A stretch of 64,000 nt of DNA, from assembly GCF_002968285.2 (NCBI RefSeq), contig NZ_CP134400.1, positions 2,170,001 to 2,234,000 on the forward strand. Reading direction: 5' to 3'. Under the pieces are notes generated by a model that saw only the letters and a program-made list of their open reading frames with translations, made no database searches and was not told the DNA's origin. A program made the position numbers and the translations under genes. Position 1 is the stretch's first letter. Each line of letters opens with the position of its first letter. Positions 56,764 through 64,000 of this stretch are shown here, in pieces. The DNA comes from Mycobacterium sp. ITM-2016-00318. GTDB lineage: Bacteria > Actinomycetota > Actinomycetes > Mycobacteriales > Mycobacteriaceae.

Positions 56764-58096
56764 CGGGAAGGCGGGCCTGCGACAGGTCCGCCGCGGCGCC
56801 GAGTCCGCGACGAAGTCCACAGTGCGACGCACCACCCTGCCGGGTGGTCTGCGCGTCGTCACCGAGTACATCCCGTCGCTGCGCTCGGCGTCGGTCGGTG
56901 TCTGGGTGGGCGTCGGCTCGCGCGACGAAGGGCCAAGTGTCGCAGGCGCCGCGCACTTCCTCGAGCATCTGCTCTTCAAGTCCACTCCGACCCGCACTGC
57001 GGTGGAGATCGCCCAGGCGGTGGACGCCGTCGGCGGTGAGTTGAACGCGTTCACCGCGCGCGAGCACACCTGCTACTACGCGCATGTGCTCGACACCGAC
57101 CTGGAACTGGCGGTCGACCTCGTCGCCGACGTGGTGCTGCGGGGCGTGTGTGCGGCCGAGGACGTCGAGCTCGAACGCGCCGTCGTGCTCGAGGAGATCG
57201 CGATGCACGACGACGATCCGGAGGACACGCTCGGCGACGTCTTCCTGTCCGCGGTCTTCGGGGCACACCCGGTCGGGCGACCCGTGATCGGCAGCGCGGC
57301 ATCGGTTTCGGCGATGACGCGGTCGCAGCTGCATTCGTTCCACGTCCGCCGCTACACACCGGAACGAATGGTGATGGCGGTCGCGGGAAACGTCGATCAC
57401 GATGAGGTGGTCGCGCTGGTGCGCGAGCACTTCGGCGCGCACCTGGTGCGCGACCGCACGGCGGTGTCGCCGCGGAAGGGCACGGGCCGGGTCACCGGCC
57501 GGCCGTCGCTCGAGGTGGTCAACCGCGACGCCGAGCAGACACACATGTCGCTCGGCGTTCGCGTCCCCGGTCGGCACTGGAAGCACCGGTGGGCGCTCTC
57601 GGTGCTCAACACCGCACTGGGCGGCGGCTTGAGTTCCCGCCTGTTCCAGCAGATTCGCGAAACACGAGGCTTGGCGTACTCGGTGTACTCGACGGTGGAC
57701 ACCTTCTCCGACAGCGGAGCGCTCTCGGTGTACGCCGCCTGCCTGCCCGAGCGCTTCGCCGAGGTGGCCCGGGTGACCACCGACGTGCTCGAGACGGTGG
57801 CGCGTGACGGCATCACCGAAGGCGAGTGCCGGATCGCCAAGGGTTCGTTGCGCGGTGGGCTGGTACTGGGCCTGGAGGATTCCGGCTCGCGGATGAACCG
57901 CATCGGACGCAGCGAACTGAACTACGGCGAGCACCGCACCATCGACGAGACGCTCGGGCTGATCGACCAGGTCACCCTCGAGGAGGTCAACACAGTCGCG
58001 CGCCGCCTGCTGACCAGGCCTTACGGTGCAGCGGTGCTTGGACCGTACACCACCAAAAGGTCTCTGCCGCAGCCGCTTCGGGCGATCGCAGGCTGA
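56744..58096 (+). CDS. pepR: M16-family zinc protease
   Basis: 450 aa from ATG 56744, inside the end of gpsI. Inverted zinc motif HFLEH with His71, Glu74 and His75, and the distal Glu in [18 protein letters not shown]. The C-terminal M16 half includes [25 protein letters not shown]. Probably a processing peptidase in the cytoplasm; the target is unknown. Counterpart of Rv2782c PepR. The beta-lactamase gene starts 18 bp later with its own promoter. Confidence 0.93.
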   Translation: MPRQAVSGKAGLRQVRRGAESATKSTVRRTTLPGGLRVVTEYIPSLRSASVGVWVGVGSRDEGPSVAGAAHFLEHLLFKSTPTRTAVEIAQAVDAVGGELNAFTAREHTCYYAHVLDTDLELAVDLVADVVLRGVCAAEDVELERAVVLEEIAMHDDDPEDTLGDVFLSAVFGAHPVGRPVIGSAASVSAMTRSQLHSFHVRRYTPERMVMAVAGNVDHDEVVALVREHFGAHLVRDRTAVSPRKGTGRVTGRPSLEVVNRDAEQTHMSLGVRVPGRHWKHRWALSVLNTALGGGLSSRLFQQIRETRGLAYSVYSTVDTFSDSGALSVYAACLPERFAEVARVTTDVLETVARDGITEGECRIAKGSLRGGLVLGLEDSGSRMNRIGRSELNYGEHRTIDETLGLIDQVTLEEVNTVARRLLTRPYGAAVLGPYTTKRSLPQPLRAIAG

Positions 58097-58114
58097 TCAC
58101 CTACCGTGGGAGCA

Positions 58115-59017
58115 GTGAACCGACTCTCCCGACGCGGCGTGCTGGTCGGCGGCTTGGCCGTGGCCGGCCTCGCCGCATGCTCCCAGAAACCCGTACTCGC
58201 CGACCCCGCCGAACCCGTGCCGCCGTTGTACGACCGCATCCAGGCATTGCAGCGCAGGTACAACACGAAGATCGGCGTGTATGCCGTCGATTTCGCCTCC
58301 GGGCGCACCGTGTCCCATCTCGACGGCGAACCGTTCGCGATGTGTTCGACGTTCAAGGGCTACGCAGCGGCGCGGGTCCTGCAGATGGTGGGCAACGGCG
58401 ACCTTACGTTGGACCAGCAGGTCTTCGTCGACCCGACGTGGGCGGCGCTGCCGAACTCCCCGAGGACTGCGCCGAACTCCGGTGACCGGATGACATTGGG
58501 TGCGCTGTGCGCGGCGGCAGTGCAGGTCAGCGACAACTGCGCGGGCAACCTGCTCTTGCAGACGATCGGCGGGCCTTCTGCCATCACCGGTTTCGCGCGC
58601 AGCATCGGCGACGACCGCACCCGGCTGGACCGGTGGGAGATCGAACTCAATTCGGCGATCCCCGGCGACCCCCGTGACACCAGCACGCCGCACGCACTCG
58701 GCGACGGCTATCGCACCCTGCTGACCGGCGATGCGTTGCCGCCGCCGCAGCGGCAGCAGCTCGAGGACTGGATGCGCGCCAACGAGACGTCGAGCATGCT
58801 CGCCGGCCTCCCCGCGGGCTGGACGAGCGCCGACAAGACCGGCAACGGCGACTACGGCAGCACCAACGACGTCGGCATCGCCTACGGGCCGGCCGGGCAG
58901 AAGCTGGTGCTGGCGATCATGACGCGGTCGCAGGGCGACGATCCGAATGCGCCGAACAATCGCCCGCTGATCGGTGAGGTCGCCTCGGTGCTGGTGCCGT
59001 GGCTACGGGAAAACTGA
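58115..59017 (+). CDS. Class A beta-lactamase, Tat-exported lipoprotein (BlaS-like)
   Basis: 300 aa from GTG 58115; TACCGT (58102-58107) lies 7 nt upstream. GTG 58106 would add 3 residues but falls inside that hexamer. Tat signal [18 protein letters not shown] with lipobox LAAC (Cys22). All class A elements: Ser78 and Lys81 in CSTFK, SDN at 139-141, omega-loop Glu175 in RWEIELN, and KTG at 241-243. Hydrolyses beta-lactams outside the membrane. Same place as M. smegmatis BlaS between pepR and ald; M. tuberculosis has its BlaC elsewhere. Expected to give intrinsic penicillin resistance. Confidence 0.94.
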   Translation: MNRLSRRGVLVGGLAVAGLAACSQKPVLADPAEPVPPLYDRIQALQRRYNTKIGVYAVDFASGRTVSHLDGEPFAMCSTFKGYAAARVLQMVGNGDLTLDQQVFVDPTWAALPNSPRTAPNSGDRMTLGALCAAAVQVSDNCAGNLLLQTIGGPSAITGFARSIGDDRTRLDRWEIELNSAIPGDPRDTSTPHALGDGYRTLLTGDALPPPQRQQLEDWMRANETSSMLAGLPAGWTSADKTGNGDYGSTNDVGIAYGPAGQKLVLAIMTRSQGDDPNAPNNRPLIGEVASVLVPWLREN

Positions 59018-59024
59018 GCGACAG

Positions 59025-59846
59025 ATGACCAACCCCGCGCCGACGTGTTACCGCCATCCGGACCGGACGACCTATGTGCAGTGCACCCGGTGTCAGCGCT
59101 ACATCTGTCCGGAGTGCATGCGCGACGCCGCCGTCGGCCATCAGTGCGCGGAGTGCGTCAGCGCGGGAGCCAAGACGGTACGCCGGCCGACGGCTCGGTC
59201 CGGCGGGCCATGGGGTTCGACGACCCCGGTGGTCACCTATGTGCTGATCGCGGTCAACGTGATCGCCTTCGTCGTGCAGATGGCGTCGTCGCGCGTGGAG
59301 GCGGAGTTCGTCATGTGGTCGCCCGCCGTGGCGCACGGCGAGCTGTACCGCCTGCTGACGTCGGCGTTCCTGCACAGCGGGATCACTCACATCCTGTTCA
59401 ACATGTTCGCGTTGTTCGTGGTGGGCCCGCCGCTCGAGATCTGGCTTGGCCGAGCGCGTTTCATCGCGCTGTATTTCCTGAGCGCCATCGGCGGCTCGGT
59501 GCTGATCTACCTGTTCTCGCCGCTGGATGTGCCGACTCTCGGAGCGTCCGGGGCCGTCTTCGGGTTGTTCGCCGCCACTTTCGTGGTGGGGAGGAAGGTC
59601 AACGTCGACATCCGCTGGGTCGTCATCATGATCGCGATCAACCTCGTCATCACGTTCACCGTGCCCTCGATCAGCTGGCAGGGACACCTAGGCGGGTTGG
59701 TGACCGGTGGCGTGGTGGCCTTCGCCTATGCCTACGCGCCTGCGAAGGTCCACATCCAGGTGCAGGTGGGCGCGACGGTCGCGATGGTCGCCCTGTTCGC
59801 GGCGTTGATCTGGTGGCGCACAAGCCACCTGCTCGCGTTGGTCTAA
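59025..59846 (+). CDS. Rhomboid-family intramembrane serine protease with N-terminal zinc-ribbon domain
   Basis: 273 aa from ATG 59025, 7 bp after the beta-lactamase stop. The N-terminus has a B-box-like zinc cluster (Cys8, Cys20, Cys23, Cys28, Cys31, Cys41, Cys44). The rhomboid core has six or more TM helices with HSGITHILFNM (His122), nucleophile Ser175 in GASGAVFG and catalytic His221 in GHLGG. Cleaves transmembrane substrates; none is known here. Co-directional and close to the beta-lactamase gene, so probably co-transcribed; it converges with the DUF4334 gene (4-bp overlap). Confidence 0.9.
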   Translation: MTNPAPTCYRHPDRTTYVQCTRCQRYICPECMRDAAVGHQCAECVSAGAKTVRRPTARSGGPWGSTTPVVTYVLIAVNVIAFVVQMASSRVEAEFVMWSPAVAHGELYRLLTSAFLHSGITHILFNMFALFVVGPPLEIWLGRARFIALYFLSAIGGSVLIYLFSPLDVPTLGASGAVFGLFAATFVVGRKVNVDIRWVVIMIAINLVITFTVPSISWQGHLGGLVTGGVVAFAYAYAPAKVHIQVQVGATVAMVALFAALIWWRTSHLLALV

Positions 59847-60397
59847 CGCAGCTGCAGTGAGTTGTCGCGCGTTAGTACGAAGAAGTACGGCTTCTTCGAT
59901 CCTCGAAGATCCATCGCCCCTATCACCGTCCGGTCGTCCAGCTTGCGGAAGACGTCGTTGACGGGCAGTTGGTCGTAGATCATCGTGGCGGTGTCGACGC
60001 CGCGGTAGCGGGTCGTGCGCAGTCTGGCCTTCGGCTCCCTGGTTCTCAGAATGGGGCTCGCGAGGTTGACGATGCCGACGTGCTTACGAGCCCTCAACGC
60101 CGGAATCCTCGTCGCGACGCCAAGACCGGAGAAGGCCAGGATCGGGTTGACAGCCCGCAGTTCCCGGCCGTTGGCGGTGGGGAAGAGCAATGGATGCACG
60201 GTTTCGGCGTCGACGAACCGCTTTCCCCACCATCCGCTGGCCTCCAGCAGGCCGTCCAGCGGGTGGCCGGTCGGCATCTCGGCACCGTGCCACGTGCCGA
60301 TCATGAACTCCGGTTCGGTTGCGGCACTGGCGTCGAAGAGGGCGAGGGCGTCGTCCGTCGTCGTCGGGGCGTTCGGGATCACGTCGGCGAGAAGCAT
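59843..60397 (-). CDS. GXWXG-DUF4334 domain protein
   Basis: 184 aa. The GXWXG motif is MIGTWHG at about 32-38, followed by GWWGKRFVDAETVHPLLF typical of the DUF4334 pairing; the C-terminal half (RGVDTATMIYDQLPVNDVFRKLDD) is also typical. Function unknown, sometimes annotated as lipocalin-like. ATG 60397 is 7 nt after TACCGT (60410-60405). A perfect 7-2-7 palindrome right behind that -10 indicates tight regulation by an unlinked repressor. Confidence 0.83.
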   Translation of the reverse strand: MLLADVIPNAPTTTDDALALFDASAATEPEFMIGTWHGAEMPTGHPLDGLLEASGWWGKRFVDAETVHPLLFPTANGRELRAVNPILAFSGLGVATRIPALRARKHVGIVNLASPILRTREPKARLRTTRYRGVDTATMIYDQLPVNDVFRKLDDRTVIGAMDLRGSKKPYFFVLTRDNSLQLR

Positions 60398-60410
60398 GAC
60401 CTCGACGGTA

Positions 60411-60426
60411 CTTGACAGGTGTCAAG
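60411..60426. promoter_or_regulatory. Palindromic operator between DUF4334 and YchJ-like genes
   Basis: CTTGACA-GG-TGTCAAG is a perfect 7-bp inverted repeat with a 2-bp centre, the format of TetR-family operators. It begins 1 bp behind the TACCGT -10 of the DUF4334 gene and contains TTGACA, which can serve as the -35 for the plus-strand gene (GATAAG follows at 60436-60441). No regulator gene is adjacent. Confidence 0.65.
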
Positions 60427-60451
60427 AATCAAATCGATAAGACTGTGATCC

Positions 60452-60838
60452 ATGTCGGCGACCGATGACTGTCCATGCGGCGGCGAAGAGCGATTCTGCC
60501 GGTGCTGCCGACCGCTTCACGCAGGGGAACGGCAGGCATCGACCGCCGAAGAGTTGATGAGGTCGCGGTATTGCGCATATGCCGTCGGAGATCTCGACTA
60601 CCTCTGGCGGACCTGGCATCCACGCACCAGGCCGGAGGCGCTGACGCCTTCGGATGAGGTGTGGACGGGGCTGGAGATCCTCGACGTGGTCGCGGGACAG
60701 CAGGGCGACGACGAAGGCGAGGTGGAGTTCCTCGCTCACTATCTCCTGAACCGACGAAGTGGGACGCTTCGGGAGCGGTCCCACTTCGCCGCGAGAGCCC
60801 GTCGTTGGTTCTACGTGGACGGGGAGGTGTTCGGTTGA
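60452..60838 (+). CDS. YchJ-like SEC-C-related protein (UPF0225)
   Basis: 128 aa. The Cys-rich N-terminus CPCGGEERFCRCCRPLHAGERQ (about 8-29) is the zinc-binding YchJ hallmark, followed by AEELMRSRYCAYAVGDLDYLWRTWHP and FLAHY in an NTF2-like fold. Function unknown. Divergent from the DUF4334 gene over 54 bp with a shared palindrome; convergent with ald 4 bp later. Confidence 0.84.
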   Translation: MSATDDCPCGGEERFCRCCRPLHAGERQASTAEELMRSRYCAYAVGDLDYLWRTWHPRTRPEALTPSDEVWTGLEILDVVAGQQGDDEGEVEFLAHYLLNRRSGTLRERSHFAARARRWFYVDGEVFG

Positions 60839-60842
60839 CCGG

Positions 60843-61958
60843 TCAGACCAGGACAGTGGCCGGATCGGTGAAGGGCAGGTCAAGGTCGGCGGCTACCTGC
60901 TCAGAAAGCAGCGCGCCCTCATGCGTCGAAAGACCCTTGGCCAGAGCGGGATCGGCGGCGCAAGCTCCTTTCCAACCGCGCTCCGCGAGCTTGACCACAT
61001 ACGGCATGGTGGCGTTCGTCAGCGCGTAGGTCGACGTGCGCGGCACCGCGCCGGGCATGTTGGCCACGCAGTAGAAGAGCGCGTCGTGCACCGCGAAGGT
61101 GGGGTCGTCGTGTGTGGTGGGGCGCGAGTCTTCGAAACAGCCGCCCTGGTCGATCGCGATGTCGACAAGCACTGAACCCGGCTTCATGTGCGCAACAGTC
61201 GCATTGCTGACGAGCTTGGGCGCCTTGGCGCCTGGTACCAAGACCGCGCCGATGACCAGGTCCGCCTCCTTGACTGCGTCCTCGAGATCAAGGCGCGACG
61301 AGTAGCGGGTCTCGATGCTGCCGCCGTACTCGGCGTCGATCTTGCGCAGGGTGTTGATGTTCAGGTCGAAGACGGTGACGCGAGCGCCCATACCCTTGGC
61401 CACGGCGGCGGCGTTATCGCCGGCCATTCCACCGCCGATCACCACGACGTTGGCAGGGGCCACCCCCGGGACGCCGCCCATCAGGACGCCGCGCCCCCCG
61501 TGGGTGCGCATCAGGTGGTAGGCGCCGACCTGCGCCGCGAGTCGGCCCGCGACCTCGCTCATCGGTGCCAGCAGCGGCAGCGCGCCGTCGGCGGTCTGCA
61601 CGGTCTCGTACGCGATCGACGTGGTCCCCGACGACATCAGCGCATCGGTGCACGGCGCCGAGGCAGCGAGATGCAGATAGGTGAAAAGCGTCTGGCCCTG
61701 GCGTAGCCGGGTGTACTCGGCCCCGATGGGCTCCTTGACCTTGAGCAGAAGGTCGGCCTCTGCCCAGACCTCGTCGACGCTGTCGATCATCTGGGCGCCT
61801 GCGCGCTTGAAGTCGGCGTCGGAAATGGAGGAGCCCTCGCCGGCGTCGGCCTGAATCAGCACCTCATGGCCGCGGTGGACCAACTCGGCGACACCGGCGG
61901 GGGTGAGGGCAACACGGAACTCGTTGTTCTTGATCTCGGTCGGGACGCCGACGCGCAT
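60843..61958 (-). CDS. ald: L-alanine dehydrogenase
   Basis: 371 aa from ATG 61958 (AGGAGTGATC upstream), exactly the M. tuberculosis length; two extra codons are possible at 61964. Active-site residues are in place: Arg15, Lys75 in LLKVKEP and catalytic His96 in TYLHLAAS. The NAD motif is [20 protein letters not shown]. Reversible NAD-dependent conversion of alanine to pyruvate and ammonia, and glyoxylate reduction, important in hypoxia and alanine use. Divergent from aldR, whose product regulates it in mycobacteria. Confidence 0.97.
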   Translation of the reverse strand: MRVGVPTEIKNNEFRVALTPAGVAELVHRGHEVLIQADAGEGSSISDADFKRAGAQMIDSVDEVWAEADLLLKVKEPIGAEYTRLRQGQTLFTYLHLAASAPCTDALMSSGTTSIAYETVQTADGALPLLAPMSEVAGRLAAQVGAYHLMRTHGGRGVLMGGVPGVAPANVVVIGGGMAGDNAAAVAKGMGARVTVFDLNINTLRKIDAEYGGSIETRYSSRLDLEDAVKEADLVIGAVLVPGAKAPKLVSNATVAHMKPGSVLVDIAIDQGGCFEDSRPTTHDDPTFAVHDALFYCVANMPGAVPRTSTYALTNATMPYVVKLAERGWKGACAADPALAKGLSTHEGALLSEQVAADLDLPFTDPATVLV

Positions 61959-61980
61959 GATCACTCCTGATCGTCGATGG

Positions 61981-62045
61981 AATGCCTAAAATTGTGAAGA
62001 AAATTCGATAACTAGGCAATAGCAGCGAGGATTGTTCGATACAGT
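61981..62045. promoter_or_regulatory. ald/aldR intergenic control region with AldR-type sites
   Basis: Three copies of TGCCTA: AATGCCTA (61981-61988), its inverse TAGGCAAT (62013-62020) and TGCCTA (62045-62050). Between them GAAGAAAATTC fits the AldR consensus GA-N2-NWW-N2-TC, as I recall it. TACAGT (62040-62045) stands 6 nt before the aldR ATG. The region is A/T-rich compared with the rest of the window. Confidence 0.62.
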
Positions 62046-62051
62046 GCCTAT

Positions 62052-62567
62052 ATGACTGAAGAATCATCGATCTCGATGGCGGGTCGGCCGCGTTCGCCGA
62101 AGTATGTTCGAGCGGCCGATATCGACGACATCGATCGGCGGATTTTGATCCTTCTGCACCGCGACGCCCGCATGCCCAACAGCACGCTGGCGGATGCGGT
62201 CGGTATCGCGCCGTCGACCTGTCACGGGCGCGTGCGCAGGCTGCATGAGCTCGGCGTCATCCGCGGGTTCCACGCCGACATCGATCCCGCTGCGATCGGT
62301 CTGTCGCTGCAGGCGATGATCTCGGTCACCCTGCAGGCCAACGCCCGCGCGAAGATCCGCAACTTCATCGCTCAGATCCGGGGCAAGCCCCAGGTGATGG
62401 ATGTGTACTTCCTCGCGGGAGCCGACGACTTCATCCTGCACGTGGCCGCGCGCGACACCGAGGACCTGCGGGCCTTCGTGGTCGAGAACCTCAACGCCGA
62501 CGCGGATGTGGCGGGCACGCAGACGTCGTTGATCTTCGAGCACCTACGCGGCGCCTCGCCCCTGTAA
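62052..62567 (+). CDS. aldR: Lrp/AsnC-family regulator of alanine dehydrogenase
   Basis: 171 aa. N-terminal HTH: DIDDIDRRILILLHRDARMPNSTLADAVGIAPSTCHGRVRRLHELGVIRG; C-terminal RAM ligand domain from about 80 (SLQAMISVTLQANARAKIRNFIAQI; VYFLAGADDFILHVAA). Binds alanine and controls ald in mycobacteria (Rv2779c). Probably leaderless: ATG is 6 nt after TACAGT. Divergent from ald over 93 bp. Confidence 0.93.
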   Translation: MTEESSISMAGRPRSPKYVRAADIDDIDRRILILLHRDARMPNSTLADAVGIAPSTCHGRVRRLHELGVIRGFHADIDPAAIGLSLQAMISVTLQANARAKIRNFIAQIRGKPQVMDVYFLAGADDFILHVAARDTEDLRAFVVENLNADADVAGTQTSLIFEHLRGASPL

Positions 62568-62699
62568 CCCCCGGCCCTACCTAGGGCATGGGAAGAACGT
62601 ACGGCAGGGCCGGACTTTTGCGGACGGACTCCGGCGCGGGGAAATCGCCACGCTGGCCGCCGGGGCACCGAAGCGTCCACGGAGGCGCATGCTGTAAGG

Positions 62700-63491
62700 G
62701 TGGGCACCTTCGGAATAGCCGGTCTGTGGTTGGTTTTGGCCCTCGTCTTGGTGGTGTCGATCCTCATTGGGGCCGCCAGCATCTGGCTGGCTCACCGCAC
62801 GCTTCCGGAACATGTCGACGCAGGGCACAACGGCGCCCTGTCACCGTTTTTGACCTGCGTCGGGCTGGTTTATGGCGCTCTGCTCGGATTCACGATCGTC
62901 GTGGCCTGGGAGCAGTTCTCCTCTGCTGAGGCCAACGTCTCGAACGAGGCGTCCACGCTGACAACGATGTACCGCCAGACCGTCGGCATGCCCATTTCCG
63001 AGCAGACACGGATGCGGCAACTGCTTCGGAATTACACGACGGCGGTCGCAGGCCCTGAATGGGAGAAGGCGGTCCGCGCCGGTGGTGGCACCGAAGGCGC
63101 GCGAGATGCGCTCAACGAGATGTACCGGGTGCTGGGTATCGAGCAGTCCAACGTCGAGTCGAACCCGATAAGTCAGCGATTTCTGGACAAGGTGGACACG
63201 CTTGCGTCGCAACGGAGTCAGCGCATCTTGGATGCCGAACCGCGAATACCTGGGCTGCTGTGGGCAGGTCTGCTTTTCGGCGGTGTTGTCCTGGTGGCGC
63301 TCGGCGGTTTCTTCAACCTGGGGAGCAAACGGGCGCATCTGCTGTTGCTGGGTGCGGTCGCGGCCCTGCTCGGCCTGCTGCTGTTCCTCGTTTTCTGGCT
63401 CGACCATCCCTTCGGAAACCAACTGGGCGTCACATCCGAACCGTTTGAGCAATCCCTGACTGTTTTCGACTCGATCGACCGTGGAACGTGA
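62700..63491 (+). CDS. DUF4239 (bestrophin-like) membrane protein
   Basis: 263 aa, GTG start with only a weak GGG upstream. Four hydrophobic segments: about 8-30, 48-70, 186-205 and 214-235, with a soluble loop of about 110 residues between the second and third. The segment VYGALLGFTIVVAWEQFSSAEANVSNEASTLTTMYRQ is the DUF4239 signature. Distantly bestrophin-like, so an ion channel function has been suggested for the family but not shown here. It converges directly (0 bp) with the pore-domain gene. Confidence 0.82.
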   Translation: MGTFGIAGLWLVLALVLVVSILIGAASIWLAHRTLPEHVDAGHNGALSPFLTCVGLVYGALLGFTIVVAWEQFSSAEANVSNEASTLTTMYRQTVGMPISEQTRMRQLLRNYTTAVAGPEWEKAVRAGGGTEGARDALNEMYRVLGIEQSNVESNPISQRFLDKVDTLASQRSQRILDAEPRIPGLLWAGLLFGGVVLVALGGFFNLGSKRAHLLLLGAVAALLGLLLFLVFWLDHPFGNQLGVTSEPFEQSLTVFDSIDRGT

Positions 63492-63959
63492 TCAGGCGTT
63501 CGGCGAACCCGTCCGTCGGGACAGCGTCAGCCAGTAAGCCTGCATCACCGCGAAGATGAACGCGGAGCTGATGCCGAACAGGAGCACGCCGTTGACGGCC
63601 TCCAGCGCGCCGAGCATTCGCCACCGGGACGGCAGCATCAACCCCGGCATTTCGAGCGTCGTCATGGTGCCGAGCGAATACAGCGATGCCTCGGTGAACG
63701 AATCGAACGCGCCGAGCCATCGATAAGCCGACGCCCAGAGCGTGCTCGCCACCCCGTGCAGAGCGGCCAAGATCAGCGCGACCGCGCCGATGTGGCCGAT
63801 CACGACCGGGATCGCGCGCCGAGGCTCATGCAGGTGCCTGTCGCCGCCGACCCGAATCCTCCTCTGGAGACCGAACGCGAGCATCACGACTCCAGTCGTG
63901 TGGATCGCGATGGTCAGCACGATGAGCAACAGGCCCAGCGTCCAACTCGACAGATCCAC
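63492..63959 (-). CDS. Ion-channel-like membrane protein with a non-canonical pore motif
   Basis: 155 aa from GTG 63959, 7 nt after TAGTTT (63972-63967); TTG 63983 would add 8 residues. Three hydrophobic segments: about 5-28, 52-75 and 115-140. Between the last two lies SLYSLGTMTTLEMPGLMLP, which looks like a pore helix and filter of two-TM potassium channels (SLYFxxVTxTTLGYGD), but the GYG is replaced by EMP. It may be a channel of altered selectivity or a non-conducting relative. The adjacent DUF4239 protein is also a putative channel. Confidence 0.72.
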   Translation of the reverse strand: MDLSSWTLGLLLIVLTIAIHTTGVVMLAFGLQRRIRVGGDRHLHEPRRAIPVVIGHIGAVALILAALHGVASTLWASAYRWLGAFDSFTEASLYSLGTMTTLEMPGLMLPSRWRMLGALEAVNGVLLFGISSAFIFAVMQAYWLTLSRRTGSPNA

Positions 63960-64000
63960 GATTGAGAAACTACGCCCCGGCAAAGAGCGCGGCCGGGGAA

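Overview
The window is high-GC actinobacterial DNA. Gene content and order match the conserved mycobacterial segment that runs from Rv2860c to Rv2779c in M. tuberculosis (here in the opposite orientation): glutamine synthetase-like/amidotransferase/aldehyde dehydrogenase/SDR, nicT, mtr, a magnesium-chelatase-like gene with cobO-cobB-cysG, efpA, proS, rimP-nusA-ylxR-infB-rbfA-nrnA-dinF, a phosphoesterase with pptT-truB, mntR/ribF, rpsO, gpsI-pepR and ald/aldR. Mycothione reductase, PptT, a PE-PPE-domain protein and a Tat-exported class A beta-lactamase between pepR and ald (the BlaS position in M. smegmatis, from memory) point to a fast-growing Mycolicibacterium-like species. Species is not assignable from the sequence alone.

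Layout. 1-3.9 kb: the end of a polyamine-catabolism-like operon with its GntR/FadR-type regulator. 4.0-10.5 kb: two paralogous 950-residue BTAD (SARP/AfsR-like) regulators with NB-ARC-type P-loops, flanking a gene for a small exported protein. 10.6-13.0 kb: methyltransferase, then an ArsR-type sensor and the NicT nickel/cobalt permease. 13.0-16.3 kb (minus): hydrolase, mycothione reductase, siderophore-interacting protein. 16.3-22.0 kb: GNAT, ChlI/ChlD-type chelatase, CobO, CobB and CysG, a cobalamin/sirohaem block that makes sense next to a Ni/Co importer. 22.0-28.4 kb: two EfpA-type MFS pumps, a hydrolase-cyclase fusion and ProS. 28.4-37.2 kb: the transcription/translation operon. 37.3-46.8 kb is the accessory part: methyltransferase, an intact IS1182-type insertion sequence, an enoyl-CoA hydratase-like protein, DUF genes, CocE/NonD hydrolase, TetR regulator, sulfotransferase and an unrecognised protein. 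46.9-49.5 kb: phosphoesterase, PptT, TruB. 49.5-62.6 kb: PE-PPE-domain protein, MntR, RibF, RpsO, methyltransferase, PNPase, PepR, beta-lactamase, rhomboid, small DUF genes, alanine dehydrogenase and its regulator. 62.7-64.0 kb: two convergent membrane proteins.

Regulation readable from the DNA. Nineteen starts lie 5-8 nt after a TANNNT -10 hexamer, so many of these genes are probably leaderless. One of them opens an 8-codon ORF (16340-16366) whose stop overlaps the GNAT start. Near-perfect operators lie upstream of arsR (30-bp palindrome), nicT (SmtB-like box), the TetR/sulfotransferase pair, the DUF4334/YchJ pair, and between the DUF3558 and phosphoesterase genes (KstR-like box). The insertion sequence at 38321-40085 sits in a CTAG target that overlaps the -10 of the adjacent methyltransferase and splits it from the enoyl-CoA hydratase gene, which was originally about 18 bp away. 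No tRNA, rRNA, CRISPR or phage genes were seen, and no stretch over 300 bp lacks a gene.
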